A stretch of DNA of 64,000 bases, taken from assembly GCA_035651815.1 (NCBI GenBank), contig DASRFB010000042.1, forward strand, positions 1-64,000, given 5' to 3'. The notes under the pieces are model-generated. The model was not told the origin of the DNA, ran no database searches, and worked only from the letters and a program-made list of their open reading frames with translations. The stretch is from VBDM01 sp035651815 (GTDB lineage: Bacteria; Pseudomonadota; Gammaproteobacteria; Burkholderiales; SG8-39). Shown here in pieces: positions 56,783 to 64,000 of the stretch; the stretch's first letter is position 1; each line of letters starts with the position of its first letter. The position numbers and the translations under genes are program-made.

Positions 56783-57985
56783 ATGTTCGAAGAGCGCGTC
56801 GTCTCCGGCATGCGCCCCACCGGGCGACTGCACCTCGGCCACTGGCACGGCGCGCTCAAGAACTGGGTGCGCCTGCAGGCCGAGCGCCCATGCCTGTTCT
56901 TCGTCGCCGACTGGCACGCGCTCACCACGCACTACGAGACGCCCGAGGTGATCGAGGAGAGCGTCTGGGACATGGTGATCGACTGGCTCGCCGCGGGCAT
57001 CGACCCGGCGCAGGCGACGATCTTCATCCAGTCGCGCGTGGTCGAGCACGCCGAGCTGCACACGCTGCTCTCGATGATCACGCCGCTCGGCTGGCTCGAG
57101 CGCGTGCCGACCTACAAGGAGCAGCAGGAGAAGATCGCCGACCGCGACCTCTCCACCTACGGCTTCCTCGGCTACCCGCTGCTGCAGGCGGCCGACGTGC
57201 TGCTCTACCGCGGCAAGCACGTGCCGGTGGGCGAGGACCAGGTGCCGCACATCGAGCTCATGCGCGAGGTCGCGCGGCGCTTCAACCACGTCTACGGCCG
57301 CGAGCCCGGCTTCGAGGAGAAGGCGAAGGCCGCGGCGAAGAAGATGGGCGCGCGCAAGGCGAAGCTCTACGCGCAGCTGCGCACCAAGTACCAGGAGCAG
57401 GGCGACGCCGAGGCGCTCGCCGCTGCGCGCGCGCTGATCGACGAGCAGGCGAACCTCGCGCTCGGCGACAAGGAGCGCCTGTTCGGGTACATCGAGGGCG
57501 GCGGCCGTATGATCCTGGTCGAGCCCGAGGCGATGCTGACCGAGGCGTCGCGACTTCCCGGTCTCGACGGCCAGAAGATGTCGAAGTCCTACGGCAACAC
57601 GGTCGAGCTGCGCGAGGACCCCGAATCGGTGAAGAAGAAGATCCGCACCATGCAGACCGACCCCGCGCGCGTGAAGCGCAGCGACCCGGGCGATCCGGAC
57701 AAGTGCCCGGTGTGGCAGTTCCACCTCGTGTACAGCGACGACAAGACCCGTCAGTGGGCGAACCACGGCTGCCGCACGGCGGGCATCGGCTGCCTCGAGT
57801 GCAAGCAGCCGGTGATCGACTCGGTGCTCGCCGAGCTCGGGCCCATGCGCGAGCGCGCGAAGCGCTACGTCGACGACCCGACCCTGGTGCGCAACATCGT
57901 CGCCGACGGCAACGAGAAGGCGAAGCGCCTCGCCGAAGAGACGATGCGCGACGTGCGTCCGGCGATGGGGCTCGCGTACACGTGA
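56783..57985 (+). CDS. trpS: Tryptophanyl-tRNA synthetase
   Basis: TrpRS charges tRNA-Trp. The 400-residue class I enzyme has the HIGH-like motif TGRLHLGHWHGAL near residue 15, the KMSKS loop in LDGQKMSKSYGNTV, and QAADVLLYRGKHVPVGEDQ. It is about 65 residues longer than the E. coli enzyme (334), because of an insertion rich in Lys/Ala around residues 180-240 (EEKAKAAAKKMGARKAKLY). A CRTAGIGCLEC segment near the C-terminus may bind a metal. The stop overlaps scpA (GTGA). Confidence 0.96.
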   Translation: MFEERVVSGMRPTGRLHLGHWHGALKNWVRLQAERPCLFFVADWHALTTHYETPEVIEESVWDMVIDWLAAGIDPAQATIFIQSRVVEHAELHTLLSMITPLGWLERVPTYKEQQEKIADRDLSTYGFLGYPLLQAADVLLYRGKHVPVGEDQVPHIELMREVARRFNHVYGREPGFEEKAKAAAKKMGARKAKLYAQLRTKYQEQGDAEALAAARALIDEQANLALGDKERLFGYIEGGGRMILVEPEAMLTEASRLPGLDGQKMSKSYGNTVELREDPESVKKKIRTMQTDPARVKRSDPGDPDKCPVWQFHLVYSDDKTRQWANHGCRTAGIGCLECKQPVIDSVLAELGPMRERAKRYVDDPTLVRNIVADGNEKAKRLAEETMRDVRPAMGLAYT

Positions 57986-58815
57986 ACGAGCCCGTCCAGC
58001 TCGCCATCGCCACGCCGGTCGCGCCGGCGCCGCTCGCCCGCGTGCGCGGGCAGCTGCTCACCGAGCTGCCGCAGGACCTGTACATCCCGCCCGACGCGCT
58101 CGAGGTGTTCTTCGACACCTTCGAAGGACCGCTCGACCTGCTGCTCTATCTCATCCGCAAGGCGAACCTCGACATCCTCGACATCCCGATGGCGCGGCTC
58201 ACCCAGCAGTACATCGAATACGTCGAGGTGATGCGCACCAAGAACCTCGAGCTCGCCGCGGAGTATCTCGTCATGGCGGCGATGCTGATGGAGATCAAGT
58301 CGCGGATGCTCCTGCCGAAGCCGCCGTCGGCCGAGGGCGACGAGGAGGACCCGCGCGCCGAGCTGGTGCGCCGGCTGCTCGAGTACGAGCGCATGAAGAG
58401 CGCGGCGCACAAGCTCGACGAGCTGCCGCACGCGGGACGCGATTTCATGCCGGTCGAGGTCTGGGTCGAGCAGGCGCTCGCCGAGCGCCTGCCCGAGGTG
58501 CACCTGCCGGACCTGCAGGAGGCGTGGCGCACGCTGCTCGTGCGCGCCAAGATGACCCAGCACCACCGCGTGACGCGCGACGAGCTCTCGGTGCGCGAGC
58601 ACATGAGCCTGATCCTGCGCCGCCTCGCGGCCGGCGCGTTCGTGGAGTTCGGCGAGCTGCTCGAGACCCGGCGCGGCCTCGCGGTGCTCATCGTCAACTT
58701 CCTCGCGGTGCTCGAGCTCGTGCGCGAGAGCCTGATCGAAGTGACCCAGTCGGAGCCCTACGCGCCGATCTACGTGAAGATTGCAGGGAGCGCGATCGTC
58801 CATGCTCAGCCCTAA
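57982..58815 (+). CDS. scpA: Segregation and condensation protein A
   Basis: ScpA is the kleisin of the SMC-ScpAB condensin. The 277-residue protein has the N-terminal domain after a flexible start (FDTFEGPLDLLLYLIRKANL, ARLTQQYIEYVEVM) and the C-terminal winged helix (VEFGELLETRRGLAVLIVNF). Its SMC partner is not in this window. GTG start overlaps trpS; scpB begins 14 bases before its end. Confidence 0.95.
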   Translation: MNEPVQLAIATPVAPAPLARVRGQLLTELPQDLYIPPDALEVFFDTFEGPLDLLLYLIRKANLDILDIPMARLTQQYIEYVEVMRTKNLELAAEYLVMAAMLMEIKSRMLLPKPPSAEGDEEDPRAELVRRLLEYERMKSAAHKLDELPHAGRDFMPVEVWVEQALAERLPEVHLPDLQEAWRTLLVRAKMTQHHRVTRDELSVREHMSLILRRLAAGAFVEFGELLETRRGLAVLIVNFLAVLELVRESLIEVTQSEPYAPIYVKIAGSAIVHAQP

Positions 58816-59410
58816 CGAAGTGAAAACGGTGCTCGAGGCCGCGCTGCTCGCCGCGCGCGAGCCGGTCGCCGTCGGCGAGCTCCGCAAGATGTTCGACGAG
58901 GAGATCGGCGCCGACACCGTGCGCCGGCTCCTCGACGAGCTGCGCGAGTCGTGGAAGGACCGCGGCGTCGAGCTCGTCAATACCGCGAGCGGCTGGCGCT
59001 TCCAGACTCGCGCCTCGGTGCAGCGCTACATCGAGCGCATCCACCCCGACAAGCCGCCGCGCTACTCGCGCGCGGTGCTCGAGACGCTCGCCATCGTCGC
59101 GTACCGCCAGCCGGTGACGCGCGGCGACATCGAGAACATCCGCGGCGTCACCGTGTCGACGCAGATCGTGAAGACGCTCGAGGACCGCGGGTGGATCGAC
59201 GTCGTCGGCCACCGCGAGGTCCCCGGCCGCCCGGCGCTCTACGCCACCACCAAGCAGTTCCTAGACGACCTCGGGCTGCGCTCGCTGCAGGAGCTGCCGC
59301 CGCTCGAGGAGATCGCGAAGACCCTTGAGCTTCCGCAACAAACCGCGACGCCCGCTCCGGAAGCCGCCCCGTCCGGCGAGCCCGCTCCGGCCGAGCAAAG
59401 CCCGGCGTAA
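58802..59410 (+). CDS. scpB: Segregation and condensation protein B
   Basis: ScpB dimers hold ScpA on SMC. The 202-residue protein contains two winged helices (about residues 5-70 and 85-160): VKTVLEAALLAAREPVAVGE and ETLAIVAYRQPVTRGDIEN, followed by GHREVPGRPALYATTKQFLD. The C-terminal tail (about 175-202) is a low-complexity Pro/Ala/Glu stretch. It overlaps rluB by 86 bases in another frame. Confidence 0.95.
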   Translation: MLSPNEVKTVLEAALLAAREPVAVGELRKMFDEEIGADTVRRLLDELRESWKDRGVELVNTASGWRFQTRASVQRYIERIHPDKPPRYSRAVLETLAIVAYRQPVTRGDIENIRGVTVSTQIVKTLEDRGWIDVVGHREVPGRPALYATTKQFLDDLGLRSLQELPPLEEIAKTLELPQQTATPAPEAAPSGEPAPAEQSPA

Positions 59411-60170
59411 GCCAGCGCCGTCCGCGCCCGCGGAGCGGCTGCAGAAGGTGCTCGCGCGCTCGGGGCAGGGCTCGCGCCGCGAGATGGAGACGCTCATCGC
59501 GGCGGGGCGGATCACCGTGAACGGCGGGCCGGCGACGCTCGGCCAGCGCGTCGGTCCGGAGGACCGGGTGGCCCGCGACGGACGGCCCGTGCGGCTCGCC
59601 TTCGAGACGAAAGCGCCGCGCGTGCTGCTCTATCACAAGCCCGCGGGCGAGCTCGTCACCGAGCGCGATCCCGAGGGCCGTCCCACGGTGTTCGCGCGCC
59701 TGCCGCGCATCCGCGGCGGGCATTGGGTGGCGATCGGCCGGCTCGATTTCAATACCGGCGGGCTGCTGCTCTTCACCGACTCGGGCGAGCTCGCCAACCG
59801 ACTCATGCACCCGCGCCACGAGGTCGAGCGCGAGTACGCGGTCCGGATCCGGGGCGAGCTCTCGGAGGCGCAGCTCGAGCGGCTGACGCGCGGCGTGCAG
59901 CTCGACGACGGGCTCGCGCGCTTCGACGCCATCGAGCCGCGCGGCGGGCAGGGCTCGAACCGCTGGTACGAGGTGGTGCTGCGCGAGGGCCGCAATCGCG
60001 AAGTGCGACGCATGTTCGAAGCGCTCGGAGCGACCGTGAGCCGGCTGATGCGCGTGCGCTTCGGTCCGTTTGCGCTGCCGCCGCGCTTGAAGCGCGGGCA
60101 GTGGCTGGAGCTCGAAGGCGCGCAGCTGCGCGATCTCATCGACTCGCTCGAGGAGGCGCGCGACACCTAG
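59325..60170 (+). CDS. rluB: 23S rRNA pseudouridine synthase RluB
   Basis: RluB isomerises U2605 of 23S rRNA. The 281-residue protein has a basic Pro/Arg/Lys-rich extension (residues 1-35), an S4 domain (about 37-80, ERLQKVLARSGQGSRREMET) and a RsuA-type catalytic domain (LYHKPAGELVTERDPEGRPT; nucleophilic Asp in IGRLDFNTGGLLL; RNREVRRMFEALG). The TTG start at 59325 makes an 86-base overlap with scpB; a later start is possible, and the extension may not be needed for activity. Confidence 0.92.
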   Translation: MSFRNKPRRPLRKPPRPASPLRPSKARRKPAPSAPAERLQKVLARSGQGSRREMETLIAAGRITVNGGPATLGQRVGPEDRVARDGRPVRLAFETKAPRVLLYHKPAGELVTERDPEGRPTVFARLPRIRGGHWVAIGRLDFNTGGLLLFTDSGELANRLMHPRHEVEREYAVRIRGELSEAQLERLTRGVQLDDGLARFDAIEPRGGQGSNRWYEVVLREGRNREVRRMFEALGATVSRLMRVRFGPFALPPRLKRGQWLELEGAQLRDLIDSLEEARDT

Positions 60171-60187
60171 ACGGCGCCGTCTCCTCG

Positions 60188-60216
60188 TTGTTTCGCCTGT
60201 GTTTTCTTGCTATACT
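60188..60216 (+). promoter_or_regulatory. Promoter of the rimP-nusA-infB operon
   Basis: TTGTTT (60188-60193), a 17-base spacer, and TATACT (60211-60216) preceded by TGC (extended -10). It is the best complete promoter match in the window with tRNA-Gly's. Transcription would start near 60223, 9 bases before a terminator-like hairpin. Confidence 0.75.
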
Positions 60217-60231
60217 CTTCGGGCTATAGGG

Positions 60232-60253
60232 ATGGGCTTTCGAGCCCATTTTT
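60232..60253 (+). terminator. UUCG-loop hairpin with T-run in the rimP leader
   Basis: ATGGGCT (60232-60238) pairs with AGCCCAT (60243-60249) over a TTCG loop, then a T-run (60249-60253). It lies 7 bases before the rimP ATG. The same ATGGGC occurs at 60261-60266, so the 3' arm can pair with either copy. It looks like an attenuator in the rimP-nusA-infB leader, which would suit the feedback control known for nusA operons. Confidence 0.7.
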
Positions 60254-60260
60254 CATTTAT

Positions 60261-60692
60261 ATGGGCGATCTGGAGCAAGTGTTGGAGAGCACCGTTTCCG
60301 GGCTGGGCTGCCAGCTCGCCGATTTCGATTTTTCCAATAGAAACCGTCTATTGAGGGTGTTCATCGACAAGCCGGCGGGCGTGACCGTGGACGACTGCGA
60401 GGCCGTGACGCGCCAGCTGCAGCGCGTGCTGCCGGTCGAGGGCATCGACTACGACCGGCTCGAGGTCTCGTCGCCGGGACTGGACCGGCGCCTGAAGAAG
60501 GCGTCCGATTTCGAGCGCTTCGCCGGTCACCGCGCCGACGTGCGGCTGCGGGTGCCGGTGAACGGCCGGCGCAACTTCGTCGGCACGCTGCGCGGCGTGC
60601 GCGACGGACGGATCGAGCTCGATTTCGAGGGCGGACACCTCGACTTCGACCTGGCCGACATGGACCGCGCGCGCCTGGTGCCCGAGCTGTGA
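60261..60692 (+). CDS. rimP: Ribosome maturation factor RimP
   Basis: RimP is needed for 30S maturation. The 143-residue protein begins MGDLEQVLESTVSGLGCQLA and has the conserved LLRVFIDKPAGVTVDDCEAV and EVSSPGLDRRLKKASDFERF segments. The start is set by homology, since no ribosome site precedes it and the start codon overlaps the second copy of ATGGGC from the leader hairpin. nusA follows after 26 bases, the conserved order in proteobacteria. Confidence 0.95.
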   Translation: MGDLEQVLESTVSGLGCQLADFDFSNRNRLLRVFIDKPAGVTVDDCEAVTRQLQRVLPVEGIDYDRLEVSSPGLDRRLKKASDFERFAGHRADVRLRVPVNGRRNFVGTLRGVRDGRIELDFEGGHLDFDLADMDRARLVPEL

Positions 60693-60718
60693 GCGCCGCT
60701 GTGAGAGTGGAGGAACGC

Positions 60719-62200
60719 ATGAACCGAGAGCTGCTGCTGCTGGTCGACGCGCTCGCGCGCGAGAAGAACGTCCACAAAGAGACGGTCTTCGGCGCGCTCG
60801 AGGCGGCGATCGCCCAGGCGACCAAGAAGCGCTTCACCGAGGACGCGGACGTGCGCGTAGCCATGGACCGCAACACCGGCGACTTCGAGTCGTTCCGCCG
60901 CTGGCAGGTCGTGCCCGACGACGCGCCCGAGATCACGCCGCACCAGATCCCGCTCTCGCAGGCGAAGAAGGAGCACGGCGACGAGATCAACGTCGACGAA
61001 TTCATCGAGGAGCCGCTCGAACCGATCGACTTCGGCCGCATCGGCGCGCAGGCGGCGAAGCAGGTGATCCTGCAGAAGATCCGCGACGCCGAGCGCGAGC
61101 AGCTGCTCGCCGACTTCCTCGGCCGCGGCGAGAAGCTGATCAACGGCGCGATCAAGCGCGTCGAGCGCGGCAACGCGATCATCGAGGTGGGGCGCGTCGA
61201 GGCGGTGCTGCCGCGCGACCAGATGATCCCGAAGGAGAACCTGCGCGTGGGCGACCGCGTGCGCGCCTTCGTCATGCGCATCGACCGCGCCCAGCGCGGC
61301 CCGCAGCTGATCCTGTCGCGCACCGCGCCCGAGTTCATCATCGAGCTGTTCCGCCTGGAAGTGCCCGAGATCGAGGAAGGCCTGCTCGAGATCAAGTCGG
61401 CCGCGCGCGACCCCGGCATCCGCGCCAAGATCGCGGTGCAGTCCAAGGACGCGCGCATCGACCCGATCGGCACCTGCGTCGGCATGCGCGGCTCGCGCGT
61501 GCAGGCGGTGACCCAGGAGCTGGCGGGCGAGCGCGTCGACATCGTGCTCTGGTCGGCCGACCCCGCGCAGTTCGTGATCGGCGCGCTCGCGCCGGCCGAG
61601 GTGTCGTCGATCCTGGTCGACGAGGACAAGCACAGCATGGACGTCGTCGTCGACGAGGAGAACCTCGCGATCGCCATCGGCCGCAGCGGCCAGAACGTGC
61701 GCCTCGCCTCCGAGCTGACCGGCTGGACCATCAACCTCATGACCGAGGAAGAGTCGCAGAAGAAGAACGAGGAGGAGACCTCCTCGGTGCGCAAGCTCTT
61801 CATGGAGCGGCTCGACGTCGACGAGGAAGTGGCGAACATCCTCATCCAGGAAGGCTTCTCGACGCTCGAGGAAGTCGCGTACGTCCCCATCAACGAGATG
61901 ATGGAGATCGAGGGCTTCGACGAGGCGACGGTGAACGAGCTGCGCTCGCGCGCGCGCGACGCGCTGCTGGTGCAGGCGATCGCGAGCGAGGAGCAGGCCG
62001 AGAACCTCGATCCGGAGCTCGTCAACCTCGAGGGCATGGACGCGGACCTCGCGAAGAAGCTCGCCCGCGCCGGCGTGAAGACGCGCGACGACCTGGGCGA
62101 CCTCGCGGTCGACGACCTGACCGAGATGACGGGCATCGACACCGAGCGCGCGAAGGCGTTGATCATGAAGGCCCGCGCCCACTGGTTTACGCAGGAGTAA
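60719..62200 (+). CDS. nusA: Transcription termination/antitermination protein NusA
   Basis: NusA modulates pausing, termination and antitermination. The 493-residue protein has the N-terminal polymerase-binding domain (LLLVDALAREKNVHKETVFG), an S1 domain (about 130-200), two KH domains (about 200-345, DPIGTCVGMRGSRVQAVTQE and AIAIGRSGQNVRLASEL), and two C-terminal acidic repeats (about 360-490). A strong GGAGGAA site precedes the ATG at 60719. infB follows after 9 bases. The leader hairpin upstream may be its own target. Confidence 0.97.
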   Translation: MNRELLLLVDALAREKNVHKETVFGALEAAIAQATKKRFTEDADVRVAMDRNTGDFESFRRWQVVPDDAPEITPHQIPLSQAKKEHGDEINVDEFIEEPLEPIDFGRIGAQAAKQVILQKIRDAEREQLLADFLGRGEKLINGAIKRVERGNAIIEVGRVEAVLPRDQMIPKENLRVGDRVRAFVMRIDRAQRGPQLILSRTAPEFIIELFRLEVPEIEEGLLEIKSAARDPGIRAKIAVQSKDARIDPIGTCVGMRGSRVQAVTQELAGERVDIVLWSADPAQFVIGALAPAEVSSILVDEDKHSMDVVVDEENLAIAIGRSGQNVRLASELTGWTINLMTEEESQKKNEEETSSVRKLFMERLDVDEEVANILIQEGFSTLEEVAYVPINEMMEIEGFDEATVNELRSRARDALLVQAIASEEQAENLDPELVNLEGMDADLAKKLARAGVKTRDDLGDLAVDDLTEMTGIDTERAKALIMKARAHWFTQE

Positions 62201-62209
62201 CCTCAGCCG

Positions 62210-64000
62210 ATGGCCCAGACCAGCGTAGCGCAATTCGCGGGCGAGCTCAAAGTCCCGCCGTCGCAGCTGCTCGAGCAGTTGCGCGCGGCCGGCGTGCACA
62301 AGAAGGTCGCCGAGGACGTGCTGTCCGAGCAGGACAAGACCAAGCTGCTCGACTATCTGCGCAAGGTGCACGGCTCCTCCGAGCCGAAGAACAAGATCAC
62401 GCTCACGCGCAAGCACTCCTCCGAGATCATCAAGCGCTCGGACGCGAGCGGCAAGGCGCGCACGATCCAGGTCGAGGTCAAGAAGAAGCGCGTGTTCGTG
62501 AAGCGCGATCTCTCCGACACGGGAGCGATCCCGGTGGAGGCGGGCGCGCCCGGGGCCGCGCAGGTCGTCGATCCCCGCGAAGCCGAGATCCGCGAGCAGG
62601 AACGCGCGCGCGAGGAAGAGCTCGCCGCGCGCCAGGCCGCCGAGCTCGCCGAGAAGCAGGAGCGCGAGCGGCGCCAGGCCGAGACGGCCCAGAAGCAGCA
62701 GGCGGACGCGAAGCCGGCCGCGGCCCCCGCGACCCCGGGGGCGCCCGCCGGCACGACGCTGCACAAGCCGAAGGTCGCCGAGACCGGTCAGGAGAAGAAG
62801 ACCGCCAAGAAAAAAGAGGTCAAGGTCTGGAAGGACGAGGGCGTCAAGCGCCGCACGATCAAGACGCGCGGCGACGTGCAGGGCGCCTCCGGCTGGCACA
62901 ACCCGAAAGGGGGCGGGCGCCATCGCGCGGGCGGCGGCACGGCCGTCGAGCAGGCGCAGCAGTTCTCGGCGCCGTCCGAGCCCATCGTGCGCGAGATCCA
63001 CGTGCCCGAGACGATCACCGTGGGCGACCTCGCCCACAAGATGTCGGTCAAGGCCGCCGAGGTCATCAAGATCCTGATGAAGCTCGGGCAGATGGTGACG
63101 ATCAACCAGGTGCTCGACCAGGAGACTGCGATGATCGTCGTCACCGAGATGGGGCACTCCGCCAAGGCGGCGAAGCTGGACGACCCCGAGTCGCTGCTCG
63201 CCGACGAGTCGCCCGAGCACCACGAGGCCGAGCTCAAGCCGCGCGCGCCGGTCGTGACCGTCATGGGCCACGTCGACCACGGCAAGACGTCGCTCCTCGA
63301 CTTCATCCGCCGCACGCGCGTCGCCTCGGGCGAGGCGGGCGGCATCACGCAGCACATCGGCGCCTACCACGTGAAGACGCCGCGCGGCATGATCACCTTC
63401 CTCGACACGCCGGGCCACGAGGCCTTCACGGCGATGCGCGCCCGCGGCGCGGGCGTGACGGATATCGTCGTGCTGGTGGTCGCGGCCGACGACGGCGTGA
63501 TGCCGCAGACGATCGAGGCCATTCACCACGCCAAGGCGGCCGAGGTGCCGATCGTGGTCGCGATCAACAAGATCGACAAGCACGAGGCGAACCCCGAGAA
63601 GGTGAAGCAGGAGCTGGTCGCGCAGACGGTCGTGCCGGAAGAGTACGGCGGCGACTCGCCGTTCGTCCCGGTCTCGGCGAAGACCGGCGCCGGCATCGAC
63701 GCGCTGCTCGAGCAGGTGCTGCTGCAGGCCGAGGTGCTCGAGCTGAAGGCGCCGGTCGACGCGCCCGCCAAGGGCCTCGTGATCGAGGCGCGCCTCGACA
63801 AGGGCCGCGGCCCGGTCGCGACCGTGCTCGTGCAGTCCGGGACGCTCAAGCGCGGCGACGTCGTGCTCGCGGGCACCTCGTTCGGCCGCGTGCGCGCGAT
63901 GCTCGACGAGAACGGCGAGCCGGTCCCCGAGGCCGGGCCTTCCATCCCGGTCGAGATCCAGGGCCTGTCCGACGTCCCGGCGGCGGGCGAGGACGTGATG
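62210..64000 (+). CDS. infB: Translation initiation factor IF-2, N-terminal part (runs off the window)
   Basis: IF-2 places initiator tRNA on the 30S subunit. The first 597 residues are visible. The N-terminus AQTSVAQFAGELKVPPSQLL is the IF2_N domain; a charged Glu/Arg/Gln coiled region follows (about 115-165), then a second IF2_N domain (near residues 260-330), and the G domain from about residue 345 (GHVDHGKTSLLDFI, DTPGHEAFTAMRARG, NKIDKHEANPEK). The rest, including the fMet-tRNA-binding domain, lies beyond 64000. Confidence 0.98.
   Translation, partial: MAQTSVAQFAGELKVPPSQLLEQLRAAGVHKKVAEDVLSEQDKTKLLDYLRKVHGSSEPKNKITLTRKHSSEIIKRSDASGKARTIQVEVKKKRVFVKRDLSDTGAIPVEAGAPGAAQVVDPREAEIREQERAREEELAARQAAELAEKQERERRQAETAQKQQADAKPAAAPATPGAPAGTTLHKPKVAETGQEKKTAKKKEVKVWKDEGVKRRTIKTRGDVQGASGWHNPKGGGRHRAGGGTAVEQAQQFSAPSEPIVREIHVPETITVGDLAHKMSVKAAEVIKILMKLGQMVTINQVLDQETAMIVVTEMGHSAKAAKLDDPESLLADESPEHHEAELKPRAPVVTVMGHVDHGKTSLLDFIRRTRVASGEAGGITQHIGAYHVKTPRGMITFLDTPGHEAFTAMRARGAGVTDIVVLVVAADDGVMPQTIEAIHHAKAAEVPIVVAINKIDKHEANPEKVKQELVAQTVVPEEYGGDSPFVPVSAKTGAGIDALLEQVLLQAEVLELKAPVDAPAKGLVIEARLDKGRGPVATVLVQSGTLKRGDVVLAGTSFGRVRAMLDENGEPVPEAGPSIPVEIQGLSDVPAAGEDVM

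Noticed and set aside
60527..63583. A 1018-codon minus-strand open frame over rimP-nusA-infB
   Set aside because: His/Arg/Leu-rich shadow; the plus-strand genes are certain.

Overview
The window is a continuous stretch of a GC-rich (roughly 70 percent) betaproteobacterial chromosome. This is supported by several conserved gene strings (rne/rluC; rpmF-plsX-fabHDG-acpP-fabF; rpoE-mucD-lepA-lepB-rnc-era-recO-pdxJ-acpS-nagZ; uvrC-pgsA-tRNA-Gly-tRNA-Cys; trpS-scpA-scpB-rluB-rimP-nusA-infB) and by DUF4124, DUF1178 and DUF4845 proteins. I cannot place the genus. Coding density is very high: stop/start overlaps of the GTGA and ATGA type link most neighbours. No phage, transposase, CRISPR array or rRNA is visible. 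The window begins inside rne (minus strand) and ends inside infB (plus strand).

Layout. 1-6.1 kb: rne and rluC diverge across a 362-base leader/promoter region. rluC heads an operon with a HAD phosphatase, a Rieske protein and sppA, which converges on a minus-strand DUF4124-maf-methyltransferase group. 6.1-12.3 kb: yceD-rpmF and the fatty-acid synthesis cluster, with a separate promoter for acpP. 12.3-23.7 kb: a YgfX-like protein, sigma-E (rpoE) followed directly by the periplasmic protease mucD, a glutaredoxin-like protein, then lepA, lepB, DUF4845, rnc, era, recO, pdxJ, acpS, nagZ and a cation exporter. 23.7-27.7 kb: efp (minus), a family-5-type uracil-DNA glycosylase, uvrC, pgsA, tRNA-Gly and tRNA-Cys. 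27.7-36.9 kb: a hotdog thioesterase-like protein, a GH15 glycosidase, a membrane protein, TamA/TamB (outer-membrane assembly) and a CBS protein, ending at tRNA-Leu(TAA). 37-42.4 kb: an HtrA-like protein without its catalytic triad, DUF1178, and a giant flavin/Fe-S oxidoreductase coupled to a 7Fe ferredoxin. 42.5-47.1 kb: a branched-chain amino acid type ABC importer whose two permeases are fused. 47.1-51.9 kb: a GldA/GldF/GldG-like ABC system with a DUF4340 protein. 51.9-56 kb: a short-chain dehydrogenase, gamma-carbonic anhydrase, a hydrolase, PHP-type RNase AM and YciO. 56-64 kb: M50 protease, trpS, scpAB, rluB and the rimP-nusA-infB operon.

Most of the window is core housekeeping: lipid synthesis, translation and ribosome maturation, envelope stress and outer-membrane biogenesis. 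The points most worth following are: (1) the Gly-Cys-Leu tRNA cluster known from other proteobacteria appears split by about 9 kb, and a truncated DUF488 gene abuts the 3' end of the displaced tRNA-Leu; (2) an HtrA-fold protein has lost all three catalytic residues; (3) a single-chain NfnA/NfnB-like oxidoreductase overlaps a ferredoxin gene; (4) a Gld-type ABC module sits in a non-Bacteroidetes genome; (5) hairpins upstream of rimP, the M50/trpS operon and lepA look like attenuators, and the rimP one can re-pair with the start codon; (6) sigma-E lacks an adjacent anti-sigma gene; (7) efp and pdxJ look atypical for a betaproteobacterium. Family assignments come from reading the translated sequence. 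No database search was possible.
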